The translations under genes and the position numbers were made by a program. A stretch of 64,000 nucleotides of DNA, taken from CAVVUC01 sp963751395. GTDB taxonomy: Bacteria; Verrucomicrobiota; Verrucomicrobiia; Chthoniobacterales; Chthoniobacteraceae. The notes under the pieces were generated by a model, which made no database searches, had not been told where the DNA came from, and saw only the letters and a program-made list of their open reading frames with translations. Where the stretch lies: NCBI GenBank assembly GCA_963751395.1, contig CAVVUC010000001.1, positions 1,364,001 to 1,428,000 on the forward strand. The letters run 5' to 3'. Shown here in pieces: positions 19,455 through 29,838 of this stretch. The number at the start of each line of letters is the position of its first letter. The stretch's first letter is position 1.

Positions 19455-21275
19455 TTACTTTGCTTGATTCGATAGGATTCGGGCGTCGGCCCAGTTGGCA
19501 TGGTCGTGCGAGTTGCCGTCGCCGGCGTCGGTAACAACCAATTCCAACTCAAAGACGCCGGAGAGCGGGAGATCGACGGGTTTCGCAGCGTCCCCGGCAC
19601 GCATGACACCGCTGTCGAATTTCACCTCGCCGTCACACTTCACTTGGAAACGGATCGAGCCGTTGGGGCCGGCCGCGTCAAGGCCCACCCACTCCTCGAA
19701 GCGTCCGGCGTATGCAGGTACCGCATAAATCAGATTGCTGTTGGCGTGGGTGCCAAGTCCGCGCGGGTAGCGGGTTCCGCCAATGGTGAGCGGCCCGCCC
19801 GTGACGCTGGTTTTCCTGCCCAGTTCGCCCCACTCCTGCGCCTTTTGCACTGGCACCATTTCGTCCAGCCAGTGATCCTTCGGTTCGCTGGCGGCGGTGG
19901 TCCATACCAGGGGATCGGAGGTTTTTCCCGTGCGTCCGTCGAGTGTGACCGGCGTGACCGTGTAGGCGATGCGGATGCCGGGGGTGAGTCCGCTTTGGCT
20001 GAACTCCCGACGGTTGGTGAACTTGATGAGCCTGCCGTTGTAGTGGATGCGGTACCCCGCTGCTCCGGGAACGGCATCCCACTGGAAAGAAGCCGTATCG
20101 GGGCTTGTGGCGACGGCATTCCTGTTAGCGGCTAGCTTGGGCCTGAGCGTCTCGTCCATGGAGCCGAGATCGAAGATGGAAAGGTCCCACGCGTCGTGTT
20201 CCTCGATTCGCACCTCTCCATCCTTGGTGACCACGAACGGATACCAAAGGTGGCGGCCGTCGATGGCATTTCCCGGACGCCAGCGGTCGGCCATGAAGAT
20301 GAACGCACCGGGCTTGCCTGCGACCGGCAGGACGTGGGTGGATTGGCCGTCGAAGGTGATGTTCACCCGCTCCAGCGGGCCGACGCAGGGATTGCCGAGT
20401 GAGGTCCAGGGTCCGCCGATGTGGTCCGCCACCGAGAGGCGCGCGGCATTCGGTGCCCATCCAGAGAGACCGGAAGAGATCATGTAGTATTTCCCTTGGT
20501 GTTTGAAGAGTGCCGGGGCCTCGTTGCCACCACCCGGCAGCACGCGGTAATACTTTCCGGCGGGTTTCAGGTAGTCGTCGCTGAGCTGGGAAATGTGCAG
20601 TGTGCCGTTTTCCTCGGATGCGTAAACGTGATAGGCCGTGGCGTCGTCGTCCACGAAGAGCGTCATGTCGCGCGCCATCTGCCCTCCGACGTGGTCGCGG
20701 CGGAAAAACTTGTTCGCGTTGTCGAGTTTTTCCAACTCCTCCGGGGTGAGTGGTTTTTTCGCTTCCTCGGGCACATTGAGCGGCCACACACCGGCGTTGG
20801 GGCGGAACCGCGCGACAAACCGATAGGGGCCGGTGACCTGATCCGCCACGGCTACGGCGCTCTCTGCGGTCTGGTAGCTGCCATTGGCCTCATAATGAAA
20901 CCACATCACAAACTTACCGGTTTTGGCGTTGTGAATCACTTTCGGCCGTTCGAGCACGCAGCCTTTGCGGATTTCGCCATCGGGTTCGGTGGAAACCGCG
21001 AACGCGATGCCTTCGTCCTTCCAGTTGTAGAGGTCTTTCGATGAATAAACGCCCACGCCGACATGGGCGGAGTTGCCGGCGTCGCCGGCGATCATGTGCT
21101 GGCCGAACCAGTAGTAAACGCCATCATGGAACAGGATGCCACCGCCGTGCGCGTTGATGTGGACGCCCTTGTCATCCGGCCAGCTTTCGCCGGGAAGGAA
21201 GGACTGCGAGGGGGTGGCCTGCAAAGCCATCGGCAGAAGCAGGAGTAACAAGATGGATTTCACTTTGATGATCAT
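19455..21275 (-). CDS. Secreted GH43 exo-beta-1,3-galactanase-like enzyme with FN3 and NPCBM domains, 606 aa
   Basis: The signal peptide is MIIKVKSILLLLLLPMALQA. The five-bladed propeller (about 25-395) carries the subfamily-24-like motifs WPDDKGVHINAHGGG, VLERPKVIHN, FVDDDATAYHVYASEENG and MADRWRPGNAIDGRHLWYPF. Glu about 251 in GGNEAPALFK and Gln about 311 in DGQSTHVLP match the acid Glu and the Gln that takes the place of a base in the fungal exo-beta-1,3-galactanase, as I recall its sequence. A fibronectin-III domain (about 410-490) and an NPCBM carbohydrate-binding domain (about 490-606; TRYPRGLGTHANSNL) follow. The enzyme would release galactose, or short side-chain units, from beta-1,3-galactan. 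The start at 21275 is preferred because the frame upstream is stub DNA. Confidence 0.8.
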   Translation of the reverse strand: MIIKVKSILLLLLLPMALQATPSQSFLPGESWPDDKGVHINAHGGGILFHDGVYYWFGQHMIAGDAGNSAHVGVGVYSSKDLYNWKDEGIAFAVSTEPDGEIRKGCVLERPKVIHNAKTGKFVMWFHYEANGSYQTAESAVAVADQVTGPYRFVARFRPNAGVWPLNVPEEAKKPLTPEELEKLDNANKFFRRDHVGGQMARDMTLFVDDDATAYHVYASEENGTLHISQLSDDYLKPAGKYYRVLPGGGNEAPALFKHQGKYYMISSGLSGWAPNAARLSVADHIGGPWTSLGNPCVGPLERVNITFDGQSTHVLPVAGKPGAFIFMADRWRPGNAIDGRHLWYPFVVTKDGEVRIEEHDAWDLSIFDLGSMDETLRPKLAANRNAVATSPDTASFQWDAVPGAAGYRIHYNGRLIKFTNRREFSQSGLTPGIRIAYTVTPVTLDGRTGKTSDPLVWTTAASEPKDHWLDEMVPVQKAQEWGELGRKTSVTGGPLTIGGTRYPRGLGTHANSNLIYAVPAYAGRFEEWVGLDAAGPNGSIRFQVKCDGEVKFDSGVMRAGDAAKPVDLPLSGVFELELVVTDAGDGNSHDHANWADARILSNQAK

Positions 21276-21439
21276 CGTTTTGGTCGTGCGCTTGAACCAG
21301 CAGGACATCAGGTCATCCGGCACGGCGATGGCGGGGAGGGGGCGGGCACAAAGCCCACGGTCAGGAATGACTGGAAGGATTTCATGGTGTGGCGGTTCTT
21401 ACCCGGAAAGAGCAATGGTTCCCGCTGGTTCCCGCTGGA
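21276..21439 (-). other. Intergenic stretch with a probable signal-peptide stub
   Basis: An ATG at 21385 (minus strand) opens MKSFQSFLTVGFVPAP, a signal-peptide-like start. It runs out of frame after about 26 codons, while the adjacent frame (IAVPDDLMSCWFKRTTKT) flows into the GH43 gene. I read this as the leftover 5' end of a deleted secreted gene, with modest confidence. A tandem copy of TTCCCGCTGG lies at 21419-21438. Confidence 0.3.
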
Positions 21440-23221
21440 TTAATTCGTCTGGACTCGCACCCCTTTGGGGGCATCCACCGTGGTTTTCACGGTTCCATCG
21501 GGCATCTTTTGATGTGCGATCTTCACCACGCCGTGGGGCGTCGGGAAAGTGCCTTTCGCCCATTGCAGGTCACCGAGATGCGGCACGATCCTGATGCGCT
21601 TGCAGCCAGGCTCCACCACATTCACTCCCAACACATATTGAGTCAGCCAACTGGTTGGCCCCGAGGCCCAGCCATGGCAAAAACTATGGCGGAACTGGTT
21701 GTAGCAATACCCACCGTACGATGCGTGGACATCCACCTTTCCTTGCGGCACTACTTCGTCGATGCGGGCTGCGTTTTTCATCCAATCGATGTCGAAATCC
21801 TCCCAGAAAGTGGTGGCCCCCAAGTCGAGCATGGCCCCCCAATATTCGCGGATGTTGTTGAGCGCTCCCTGGTGATCGCCGGCCAGTGCGCGGGCATTCA
21901 GCATGTAATAGCCGTAGAAGGTGGACATTTTGTGAACACCATCTTTCGCCAGCACTTCCGAGTTTGCGGTTTTGGGATCGACCAATCCCGACATTCCAAG
22001 CAAGGCCGCAGCCTGTTTGGAACCGGCCATTGCAGGCACATGTTTCCTGAGTTTTTCAAGCGATGCATGGCACAAGCCGACTGTTTCCCGATCGCCCAGA
22101 ACTTCACAGAGTTCCGCGCCGGCGCGAAATGTCATGACCATCATCGCCTGCAGGCCGGCATGAACCGCCTCTGGATTTCCACTCGACGGCCAATCGAGGA
22201 ATCTCCCGCCATCGAGGTTTTCCTTGCCTGACTCATCGATCTTGGTGGCCAGGTGTTTCAGCAGGCTGGTCAGGTAGGATTGTTGTTGTTTCAGGTAGTC
22301 GAGATTCCCCTGATGGTAATACCAGTCGCGGTGAATCAAGATCCACCACATCGAATACGAGCTGATGCCATTCATCCAATTCGGCAGCGGTGTCAGGTCG
22401 CGGGCGAGGTCGAGGCTCTTGGGGACCACTTCGTTCGCACCGAAGACGGAATTGATGGTCATGACTTCGGGATGCATGTCGCCCACCCACACCAAGCGGT
22501 CGCGCTTGATGCCATCCCACAGGTATCCCTGCATGTTGAGGTGAACGGTGTAGGCGCCGGTCATCCAGATTTGATTGAGCCGATCGTCATTGCAGGTGAA
22601 CGAACCCAGATACGGAATGTCGCGGTAGTTAAATATGGCGCTGATCTCCTTGATTTCAATTTGGGCATCCGGATCCACCAGGTCGATCCGCACAAACCGG
22701 AAGCCGGAATTCCCAACTTCCAGGCGACCCAACCAGGGCAAAGCCACCACAAAGTCGCGCATCGCGTGGTCGTTGGTGGCCCCCTGAGCGCCCGCATCGC
22801 TCATGGCTTCGCTCACCGATTCGCCAAAACGGATGCGAACTTTTCCGGGAGGATTCTTATTGCTGATGGTGGTCACCAATTCGATGCCACCCTGGATTTC
22901 TCTGCCAAAATCGAGGATCAAGCCCGGCTTCGAGTCTTTATCGCTGGTCAATTTCAGGTAGTTGCCTGAGTTCAAGTCGGCCTGCCCGATCCCCGGCTTC
23001 AGGATGCTATTGGCATTCACGACCTGTTTCCCTGAAGGATCGGAAACCCAAACCACGCGTTCGGCGGTCAGATACTTCCGGGTCAGGCTGGTGGAGCGGA
23101 CCAACGAAGGATCTTTCGCATGAAAAACCGGAGGCAACTGGGCCATTGCCGGAGCAATCGTCATTGCCGCAAGCACGGCGGTGAAAAATCCAGTCATCTG
23201 ATTCATGGTTTGTTGTTTCAA
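21440..23221 (-). CDS. Secreted short GH78-type alpha-L-rhamnosidase-like enzyme, 593 aa
   Basis: A signal peptide (to about residue 28, ...PAMAQLPP) is followed by a single jelly-roll domain (LNSGNYLKLTSDKDSKPGLI, FGREIQGGIELVTTI) and a six-hairpin (alpha/alpha)6 barrel. The GH78 signature DGIKRDRLVWVGDMHPEV (about 234-251) supplies the acid region, and NQFRHSFCHGWASGPTSWL marks the second active-site wall. A short Greek-key tail closes it. At 593 residues it lacks the extra N-terminal sandwiches of the 1076- and 950-residue GH78 proteins in the same array and forms a separate subgroup. Expected role: removal of terminal alpha-L-rhamnose. It starts 13 bp after the end of the broken GH106 gene. 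Confidence 0.75.
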   Translation of the reverse strand: MKQQTMNQMTGFFTAVLAAMTIAPAMAQLPPVFHAKDPSLVRSTSLTRKYLTAERVVWVSDPSGKQVVNANSILKPGIGQADLNSGNYLKLTSDKDSKPGLILDFGREIQGGIELVTTISNKNPPGKVRIRFGESVSEAMSDAGAQGATNDHAMRDFVVALPWLGRLEVGNSGFRFVRIDLVDPDAQIEIKEISAIFNYRDIPYLGSFTCNDDRLNQIWMTGAYTVHLNMQGYLWDGIKRDRLVWVGDMHPEVMTINSVFGANEVVPKSLDLARDLTPLPNWMNGISSYSMWWILIHRDWYYHQGNLDYLKQQQSYLTSLLKHLATKIDESGKENLDGGRFLDWPSSGNPEAVHAGLQAMMVMTFRAGAELCEVLGDRETVGLCHASLEKLRKHVPAMAGSKQAAALLGMSGLVDPKTANSEVLAKDGVHKMSTFYGYYMLNARALAGDHQGALNNIREYWGAMLDLGATTFWEDFDIDWMKNAARIDEVVPQGKVDVHASYGGYCYNQFRHSFCHGWASGPTSWLTQYVLGVNVVEPGCKRIRIVPHLGDLQWAKGTFPTPHGVVKIAHQKMPDGTVKTTVDAPKGVRVQTN

Positions 23222-23234
23222 AATTGACTGGCGG

Positions 23235-26223
23235 TTAGGGCTCGATTCCTTGTGAGAGCATCAGCGTCACCGGTCCGAGCAAACCGGATGAAACCAACGG
23301 CGATTGGGCGTTGTAGGGATCATGCGTGCAGTAGGTGTAACGGCCGGCCTTGATCGGCTGTCCGCCAAGGAAGCCGGGCGGGCGCTCCACGGTGCGCACG
23401 TTCGCATCGGCAGGTTGTTTGTCGCCGATGAGACGGTTCGCCCAGCGGTTGACCACTTCGATTTCCAGTGGGTTATCGCCAGCCTTGAGGGCGCTGGTGA
23501 CTTCGATGCGCCATGGCGCGCACCACACCACGCCGAGATCCTTGCCATTCAGGCGGACGCGCGCCATGTCATTGACCACTCCCAGATCGAGATACGTCCT
23601 GCCTTTGGGGACTTGCGCCACGTTGACGGATTTCCGATAGGTGGCGATGCCGGAATAATACTTGATGCCGGTTTCGGGTCGGGCGGTCCAATCTTGCAGG
23701 GAATCGAACGTCACCTTTTCCGGGCCGCCCCATTTCGGATCAAACGCAACTTCCCATGCGCCGGAAAGCTCCTGCATCGGCTTCAATTCCGGGAAATTCT
23801 TTTCCGACATTGGCTGCGGGAGCCGCGCCCTTCGCGTCGAACACCACGAAGAAACTCTGGTGCGCGGCGAAGTCCATCGGGATGGTGGTCAGGCCGTCGG
23901 CTTGCTCGAATTGCGTGAGCGGCTTCTGTTCGCTGGTGACGGGGTTCCAGAGTTGTGGTTTGCCCTGGCCGGCCCGGAAACGGCACTCGGTCTGGATTGG
24001 AGCGCCGGTCCGGTTCGACACGAAATAGATGTCCCGATTATCGGTGCGGCGGTGGCCGTAGCGCACGGGGCCGGTGGAGGTGAAATCCTCCTTGATGCCC
24101 ATTTTTTGCAACAGCGAGGCGGTTAGATCGTAAGATGGATAGAGTGGTGGGGTGGGGGAGTTGCCGCTGGAACGCGGAGGTGCTGGCGACAGCTCTCCGC
24201 CCCAATGGATGACACCTTTGCCATAAGGGCGCTTCGTCGCCGTCGGCGGCGCGTCCAGGCTTCCCCAGAGGTCCTTGGCAACTGTTTTGACTTCCTGATC
24301 GCAGGCCGGATAGCCCACGAGACTGGGAGATTTCACCGGCGGCGAACCGACGACCGTGGCCCCGGCTTTCACCAGGTCGCGGAGTTTGGCGAGCAATGCC
24401 GGGGTCATGGTTTCCATCTGCGGCAGGACCAGCATGCGGTAGGAGGTGCCTCCGGGGAAGGCGATGCGCCCGTCCTTCACCTCGGCTCTGGACATGAGCA
24501 TCTTCGGCGAGCATCCATCGAAGCCATAGCCTTTCTTGTCAGGCAGCGCGCCGTTATCCACCACCGCGTTGGACGGAGGCAGGAAGATGTGGGGCGTTCC
24601 TTCAGGTGTTAGGTAAAGCACATCCGCCACCGAAACCCCTTGTCGGAGAATCTCCGAGCAACGGGCGAGATAGCGGTGGTAATCCTCCACCATCGGCCAC
24701 CAGGTTTGATTCCGGTGCCAATGCACGCCATACGGCCCGAAGGTCATGCCGGGCTTGTAGGCGTCGCCCAATGTCTGGTGCGGGTAGGTGTGAAAGACGA
24801 TCCGGTTGATGCCCACGGCAAACGCCCAGTCGCCCTGATTCTTCAAGGTCCACGGATAAGCATCCAACGCTCCCACCGACGTGAACGACTCGGCGGAAAC
24901 GATCGGTTGCCCCATCACATGGCCGACGGAGGTCGCCTCGAACACGCTGTAGGCCGAGGCCAAGCCGTTATTCCAGAACTCCGCCATCGGAACATCCGCC
25001 ACCGAGCCCAGATCGAGATCGCCGGCCGGGTTCATGTCGTAGGGTTCGATGGAAAGGGAAAGCCCGTGTTTACGGCCATACTTCTTCACGGCTGCGGCAT
25101 GGTTTTCCAACACGAGTTCCTGCCCGGTTAAACGAAGGTCCCAGAGAAAACGCTCCGACATTTCGAGGCTGCGGATGGCGCGTCCGGTGTAAACCGGCAG
25201 CCACGGGCGGGCATCGTAACCACGCCGCTTCTTGAACTCATCGAGAAACGACGGCGTCCAATTCTGTGCGCCGGATTCCCAGCTATCCATGTGCAAGGTG
25301 GTCAAACCGTGTTCCTTCGCGCGCGGGCTGATTTTAGCTAACAATTTCCCTACATACTCGTCGAGGTGGGCTTCCAGCGCCTTCACGTCGAACTTGTCGG
25401 ACTCCAGACCGATCGCGGTGGATGGGGCGGGTCGGCTGCTCGCGCCCGTGACCCGCCGTCCCATGCGGATGACCGTCCAATCTCCGCCTGGCGCGTTCCA
25501 TTCGAGGGTCCCGTCCGGCTTGAGTTTGTTTGTTAGGTCAAGGATCTCTTTCGGCTGGATGATTTCCTCCGGCGCGGGTTCCTCGAAGCGCGCCGGGGCG
25601 GGCAAATGGGGTTTGACGTGCTTCCATAGCGTATATGGCTCGCGATCAAACAGCGCCTTTTCATTGATGTCGGCGATGACGGGTTTGCGACTGGGGAAGG
25701 CCAGGACCGCCACATCCTCGTAATAGGGGCTGGCCATCGTGTGGAACTGGGTCGAGCGCTGCGCCGGCATGGGAAGCACCGCCGAATAATTCTGAGGACC
25801 TTTGATTTCGACCGAACTGAAAACCAGATGCTGCATCGCCTGCTCCGGCTTGACCCAGGGTCCGCCGCTGCCGCACCAACCCGGCCCGATGCCGAGGGTG
25901 ATGTCGATGCCGAGGCGTTCCGCGTCGCGCACGGCCTGTACGAAAAGCTCCTGCCACTTCGGACTCATGAACGCCACCGGTCCTCCGGGTGGCTCACCGA
26001 TGTCCACCTCAAGAAACACCAGGTTGCCAAGGCCCGCCGCCTTCATCGATTCCAGGTCGGCGGTCATCTCCTTGCCATTGAGATTGCCGTTGAGGAAATA
26101 CCAGTAAACCCCTGGCCGCGCGGAGTCCGGCGGATTGAGGAAGTTGTTTTCCATCCCGCCCGCAGCCAGCACAGCACCGCTAAGCGCATACGGGACAAGC
26201 GCCATGCTGAATTTCTTAAACAT
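23235..26223 (-). pseudogene. GH106-type alpha-L-rhamnosidase, frameshifted
   Basis: The signal peptide is followed by the GH106 TIM barrel (PGVYWYFLNGNLNGKEMTAD, GIGPGWCGSGGPWVKPEQAM). Active-site segments LTTLHMDSWESGAQNW, SLSIEPYD and VSAESFTSVGALDAYPW are shared with the intact paralogue 43485-46730, so their Glu residues are the probable catalytic carboxylates. The C-terminal jelly roll (WCAPWRIEVTSALKAGDN, RWANRLIGDKQPAD) lies in another frame. Removing one base from the TTTT run 23800-23803 joins the two and gives about 995 residues. The lesion leaves the barrel whole but drops the C-terminal sugar-binding domain. A sequencing error in the homopolymer is possible. Confidence 0.78.
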
Positions 26224-26245
26224 GTGGGTTTGCGGCGTCAGGCTC

Positions 26246-29200
26246 TCACTTTTTCCGCTCCGTCGAGGTGCCGCCCGCGACGGTCAGCACGCCCGCCCCG
26301 GCGATGAATCGCGGGTGGGTGACGGCGCGGTAGTTGCCGGGCGGCAAGGCGGTGCCGTTGACGGTGAGTCCGGCGACTTTCTCGGTCACGCCGGAGCCGA
26401 TGTTCAGCCTGCCATTGCCGATGAGGATGACCTGTGCGGTGGGTGCCAGCGCGCCGCCGGGGTTGTTGAGCTGGCAGACCGCGCCATTGGCGACCGTGAG
26501 GTTCCCGGTGCCGAGCGTGCCCGCCCCGCCGGCGGTGAGGATGCCGGCGCTGACCGTTGTTCCGCCGCCGTAGGTGTTTGCGGCGGCGAGCGTGAGTGCC
26601 CCCGGTCCTGCTTTCTCCAGGCCGGCAGTGCCGGCGATCGCGCACTCGATCGTGGCCGCCATCGCGCCGGGAACCGTAACCGTCGGCGCGATGCCGGTGA
26701 GCGTCAGCGCGTCGCCGCCGAGCGTGTAGCCCCCGGCAGCGAACGCGATCCGGTTGACGTTGATCTTGCCGGCAACCGTCACCGTCCCCGGCTTTCCGCC
26801 GAAGACCGCCGCGTAGTCGGCTCCCCCGAAATCCAGCCATTTCGCGGGTGCTCCATCATACCAGTTCGCCGCCCCGCCAACCTCCCACGTGCCCGGACCG
26901 CCCCTGCCGTCCGCACCCCAGTAGAGCGGCGTCGCGGCATCGGATTGCGCCTTGTAAATGCGGAGGGCGTCGATGTTCAGGCGCACGAAGGAAAAGTTGA
27001 CGCCCTGGCTGTTGGCGGCATTTTTGAAGCCGATCGTGTAGGTGCCGGGAACCAGATTCGGAGACCGGAAGACGCTCGTCCCGACGACGGGGACGGGCGA
27101 GTAGTGGTTCAGTCCGACCCAGAGCGAGCTGCCGCCGCCGTCGAGCGTGTAGTGGGCGGTCCGGGATTCGGCATCGCGCGTCGGGATGACATCGACCCCC
27201 GAGCCGTTGAACGTGTAGCTGCCGTTCGCGTCCTTGAGTTCGCTGACGTGGATGTCGTCCTTGTATTCTCCAAGCCCGCGCTTCGTCCGGTAGCTCCAGA
27301 AGTCGGGCCGCGTGACCGTGAAGCCATACAGCGACGACTGGAATCCGCCCGCGGCGCGGTTGGTGTAGGTTCCTTCGAGGGTGTGGGTCGTGTTTGCGAG
27401 GCCCGTGATCTTCGCAGCGCAGCGGTCGGGCTGGTCGGTGCTGACCCGCACCGTCGAATGCGGCTTGCCGTCGAGAGTCAGCACCATGTCGGCGCTCCCG
27501 AATTCGGCTTTGGCGAAGAGATCGACTCCGGTCCCCTGGAACGTGAACGAAAAGCTGCTGCCGTTGATGATGTGGTCGCCCCGTCCCTCCCACGGGCCGG
27601 CGAGCGCGGCGGCATGCGAATCGTAGGAGGTGGTCTGGAGGAATTTCACATCCGGCTCGCTGTCGTTGATCAGCTCGGTCACCCGGAAGGCGTCCACCGT
27701 CATCAGGCTGCCGCCCCGCTTCGTTCCCGTGAGCGTGTGGGTGCCGCGCGGGAGTCCGGACTTGAAAAAGACGCTTTGGAAATTTCCTTTCCCCTTCGAG
27801 AGATCGACGCTGCCGCAGGGCGTCCCGTCGATGGCCAGATCGACGGTCCCGCGGTCGGGTCCGCGGCCGCTGATCCAATCGACATCGGTTCCATTGAACG
27901 TGAACGCGAACGAATCGCCGTCGGCAGTTGCGACGTGCGAGTCGTTGCGGAACTCGCCGCGGTTCCCGTTTTTCCGGCGGGTCCAGGTCGTCCCCCGGTA
28001 GCTCACCGAAGCGCTCGTGTCGTTCACCAGACCGGCTCCGCCGAGGCAGAGAACATCCAGGGCGATCACCGTGTCGGGCGCGGTCCAGGAAGCGCCTTCC
28101 GGCAGGGTGAGCGTGATGCCGCGGCTGTTCTGGTCGAGGGAAACCGGGCGGCCGCCATCGAGAAGCCGGGCATTGGCGAAGACCTTGCCGTCCGCCGGAG
28201 CCGGAAGCGTCAGCGTGTTTCCCGCAGGCGGTTTGAGGACATGGAGGTATTCCCTGCTGTTGTCGAACGCCTTCGTCGCCACGCCCCACTCCAGCTTGGA
28301 AAGCTTCACGACCGCGCCGCTGAACGGCGGCGGATACGAGGTGCTCGGGTTCGTGTTCTTCACCGAATCGGCGATCGGTTTGAAGAGTTTGACAAAGCCA
28401 TCGAGGATGGGCCGGCAGCTTTTATCGAGGCCGCCGCGCGAGTTCGCTCCGGCCCCGTGGGCGTCGATGCTCCACTGGATGCCGCCGCCCATGGTGTTGG
28501 CGGCCGCCTGGATGACGGTCGTGATGAGCATGTCCTCCGGCGATTTGGCCGTTTGGTTGAAAATCTGATACTCCGCAGCCATCCGGCCCTCGTGGAATTC
28601 CCACTGGACCTCCTGGACGCCCTCATCCGCGCCGTAGGACTGATAGCCGCCGTTGTTGTGGGTCAGCACCAGGTCCGGGTTGCGCTCCTTGATCGTCTTC
28701 ATCAGCCGGCGGTAGTCCACGACCTTGTCCTGGGTGCAATCCTGGAAATTCTCGTCGAGCCAGAGGCCGTCGAGGCGCGAGCCGTAGCGATCGATGAGTT
28801 CGGCGAAAAGGTCGTTGATCCAGTCGTTGTGCGGCTCGGCGACCGGCTGGAAGGGATGGCAGTAGAAAAACGTGCGGATGCCCTTTGCGCGACAGGCGTT
28901 GAGCAGTTTTCCGAGCAGATCAGACTTGGGGCAACTCGGCCTGTTGGGCGCCCACCTGGCCATCGCGGCGCTGGGGAAGAGCGGGCATGTCCCGGAATGC
29001 CAGGCGGTGACGACGACGTATTGCGCCCCGGCCTGAACCAATTGATCGACGTAGTTTTCCACATCGAGGGCCTCGGCAAATTCGTCGATCGTCTTCGGAC
29101 GCGTGCCGTCCTCCCTCGGGCCTCCGTTCATGCCGTATCCGTTCCAGACGTAGTGGCTGAAGATGCCGTATTTGAGGCGCTTCCAGATCTCGCGCCGCGA

Positions 29201-29791
29201 GAGGCCGGTATCCGGCACCGCCGCGATGCCCGCGAGCGCGCGGGATTCCCGCACGGCCGTCCCCGAAGCGATGCGGCCCCTCGGACCCCACGTCCCCGGC
29301 GCGAGCTTCAAGCCGTTGACGTAGATTTCGGAGACCGGCGTCCCGGAGACGGGAGGAACGAGCACGGCGTCGCCGAGCACATTCACGCGCACCCCTTTGG
29401 CAAGAGAGGCTTTCGAGAGGTCGAGCTTCCCGTCATAGACCGTGATGAACCCGGTGATGGCGACATCCCCCTCGACCCGCATCGTGCCGGGTCCGTCCTT
29501 CACAAACCCCGTGCTGCCGCCGGATTCGGCGATCCCGCCTGCCAGCAGCAGGTCGGCCGCTGCCGGACCGTCCTGAACCGTGAATGCGGGGACGGAGAAA
29601 AGATCGCGCACCAGGACGACCTGCTCCGCCACCTTGATCGTGCCCGGGCCCGCCTTGATGATGAAGCCATGGGTCTTGGGGTCGGGTTCGACGCCCGGCA
29701 TTTTCGCCAGATCGGCAGCTCCCCATGCGCGGGCATCGCCGCCGAAGGCGAGGAGAAACGCGAGGAATGAGATGAATGAGCATTTGATCAT
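26246..29791 (-). CDS. GH29-like enzyme flanked by autotransporter-type beta-strand repeats, 1181 aa
   Basis: The signal peptide is MIKCSFISFLAFLLAFGGDA. Residues about 25-170 form an autotransporter-associated beta-strand repeat (GPGTMRVEGDVAITGFITVY). A GH29-type alpha-L-fucosidase TIM barrel follows (about 190-490; KYGIFSHYVWNGYG, VVVTAWHSGTCPLFPS), with the probable nucleophile Asp at about 345 in GLWLDENF. Three related carbohydrate-binding-like modules follow (FTFNGTDVDWISGRGPDRG, FTFQGTGVDLFAKAEFGSAD, YTFNGSGVDVIPTRDAES), then a second beta-strand repeat block (about 985-1181; GPGALTLAAANTYGGGTTVS). No outer-membrane beta-barrel is present. The frame is open up to 30820, but 29791 is the start because it opens the signal peptide; the part upstream lies antisense-like inside the neighbouring GH29 gene. 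Confidence 0.8.
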   Translation of the reverse strand: MIKCSFISFLAFLLAFGGDARAWGAADLAKMPGVEPDPKTHGFIIKAGPGTIKVAEQVVLVRDLFSVPAFTVQDGPAAADLLLAGGIAESGGSTGFVKDGPGTMRVEGDVAITGFITVYDGKLDLSKASLAKGVRVNVLGDAVLVPPVSGTPVSEIYVNGLKLAPGTWGPRGRIASGTAVRESRALAGIAAVPDTGLSRREIWKRLKYGIFSHYVWNGYGMNGGPREDGTRPKTIDEFAEALDVENYVDQLVQAGAQYVVVTAWHSGTCPLFPSAAMARWAPNRPSCPKSDLLGKLLNACRAKGIRTFFYCHPFQPVAEPHNDWINDLFAELIDRYGSRLDGLWLDENFQDCTQDKVVDYRRLMKTIKERNPDLVLTHNNGGYQSYGADEGVQEVQWEFHEGRMAAEYQIFNQTAKSPEDMLITTVIQAAANTMGGGIQWSIDAHGAGANSRGGLDKSCRPILDGFVKLFKPIADSVKNTNPSTSYPPPFSGAVVKLSKLEWGVATKAFDNSREYLHVLKPPAGNTLTLPAPADGKVFANARLLDGGRPVSLDQNSRGITLTLPEGASWTAPDTVIALDVLCLGGAGLVNDTSASVSYRGTTWTRRKNGNRGEFRNDSHVATADGDSFAFTFNGTDVDWISGRGPDRGTVDLAIDGTPCGSVDLSKGKGNFQSVFFKSGLPRGTHTLTGTKRGGSLMTVDAFRVTELINDSEPDVKFLQTTSYDSHAAALAGPWEGRGDHIINGSSFSFTFQGTGVDLFAKAEFGSADMVLTLDGKPHSTVRVSTDQPDRCAAKITGLANTTHTLEGTYTNRAAGGFQSSLYGFTVTRPDFWSYRTKRGLGEYKDDIHVSELKDANGSYTFNGSGVDVIPTRDAESRTAHYTLDGGGSSLWVGLNHYSPVPVVGTSVFRSPNLVPGTYTIGFKNAANSQGVNFSFVRLNIDALRIYKAQSDAATPLYWGADGRGGPGTWEVGGAANWYDGAPAKWLDFGGADYAAVFGGKPGTVTVAGKINVNRIAFAAGGYTLGGDALTLTGIAPTVTVPGAMAATIECAIAGTAGLEKAGPGALTLAAANTYGGGTTVSAGILTAGGAGTLGTGNLTVANGAVCQLNNPGGALAPTAQVILIGNGRLNIGSGVTEKVAGLTVNGTALPPGNYRAVTHPRFIAGAGVLTVAGGTSTERKK

Positions 29792-29838
29792 GGGAGTTTG
29801 TTGAAATCGAATGGGAAAGGGTGACTGAGGAATAGGCT

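Noticed and set aside
21419..21438. Tandem TTCCCGCTGG as a possible attachment or regulatory site
   Set aside because: Two copies of ten bases in a 164-bp gap are too little to assign a function.
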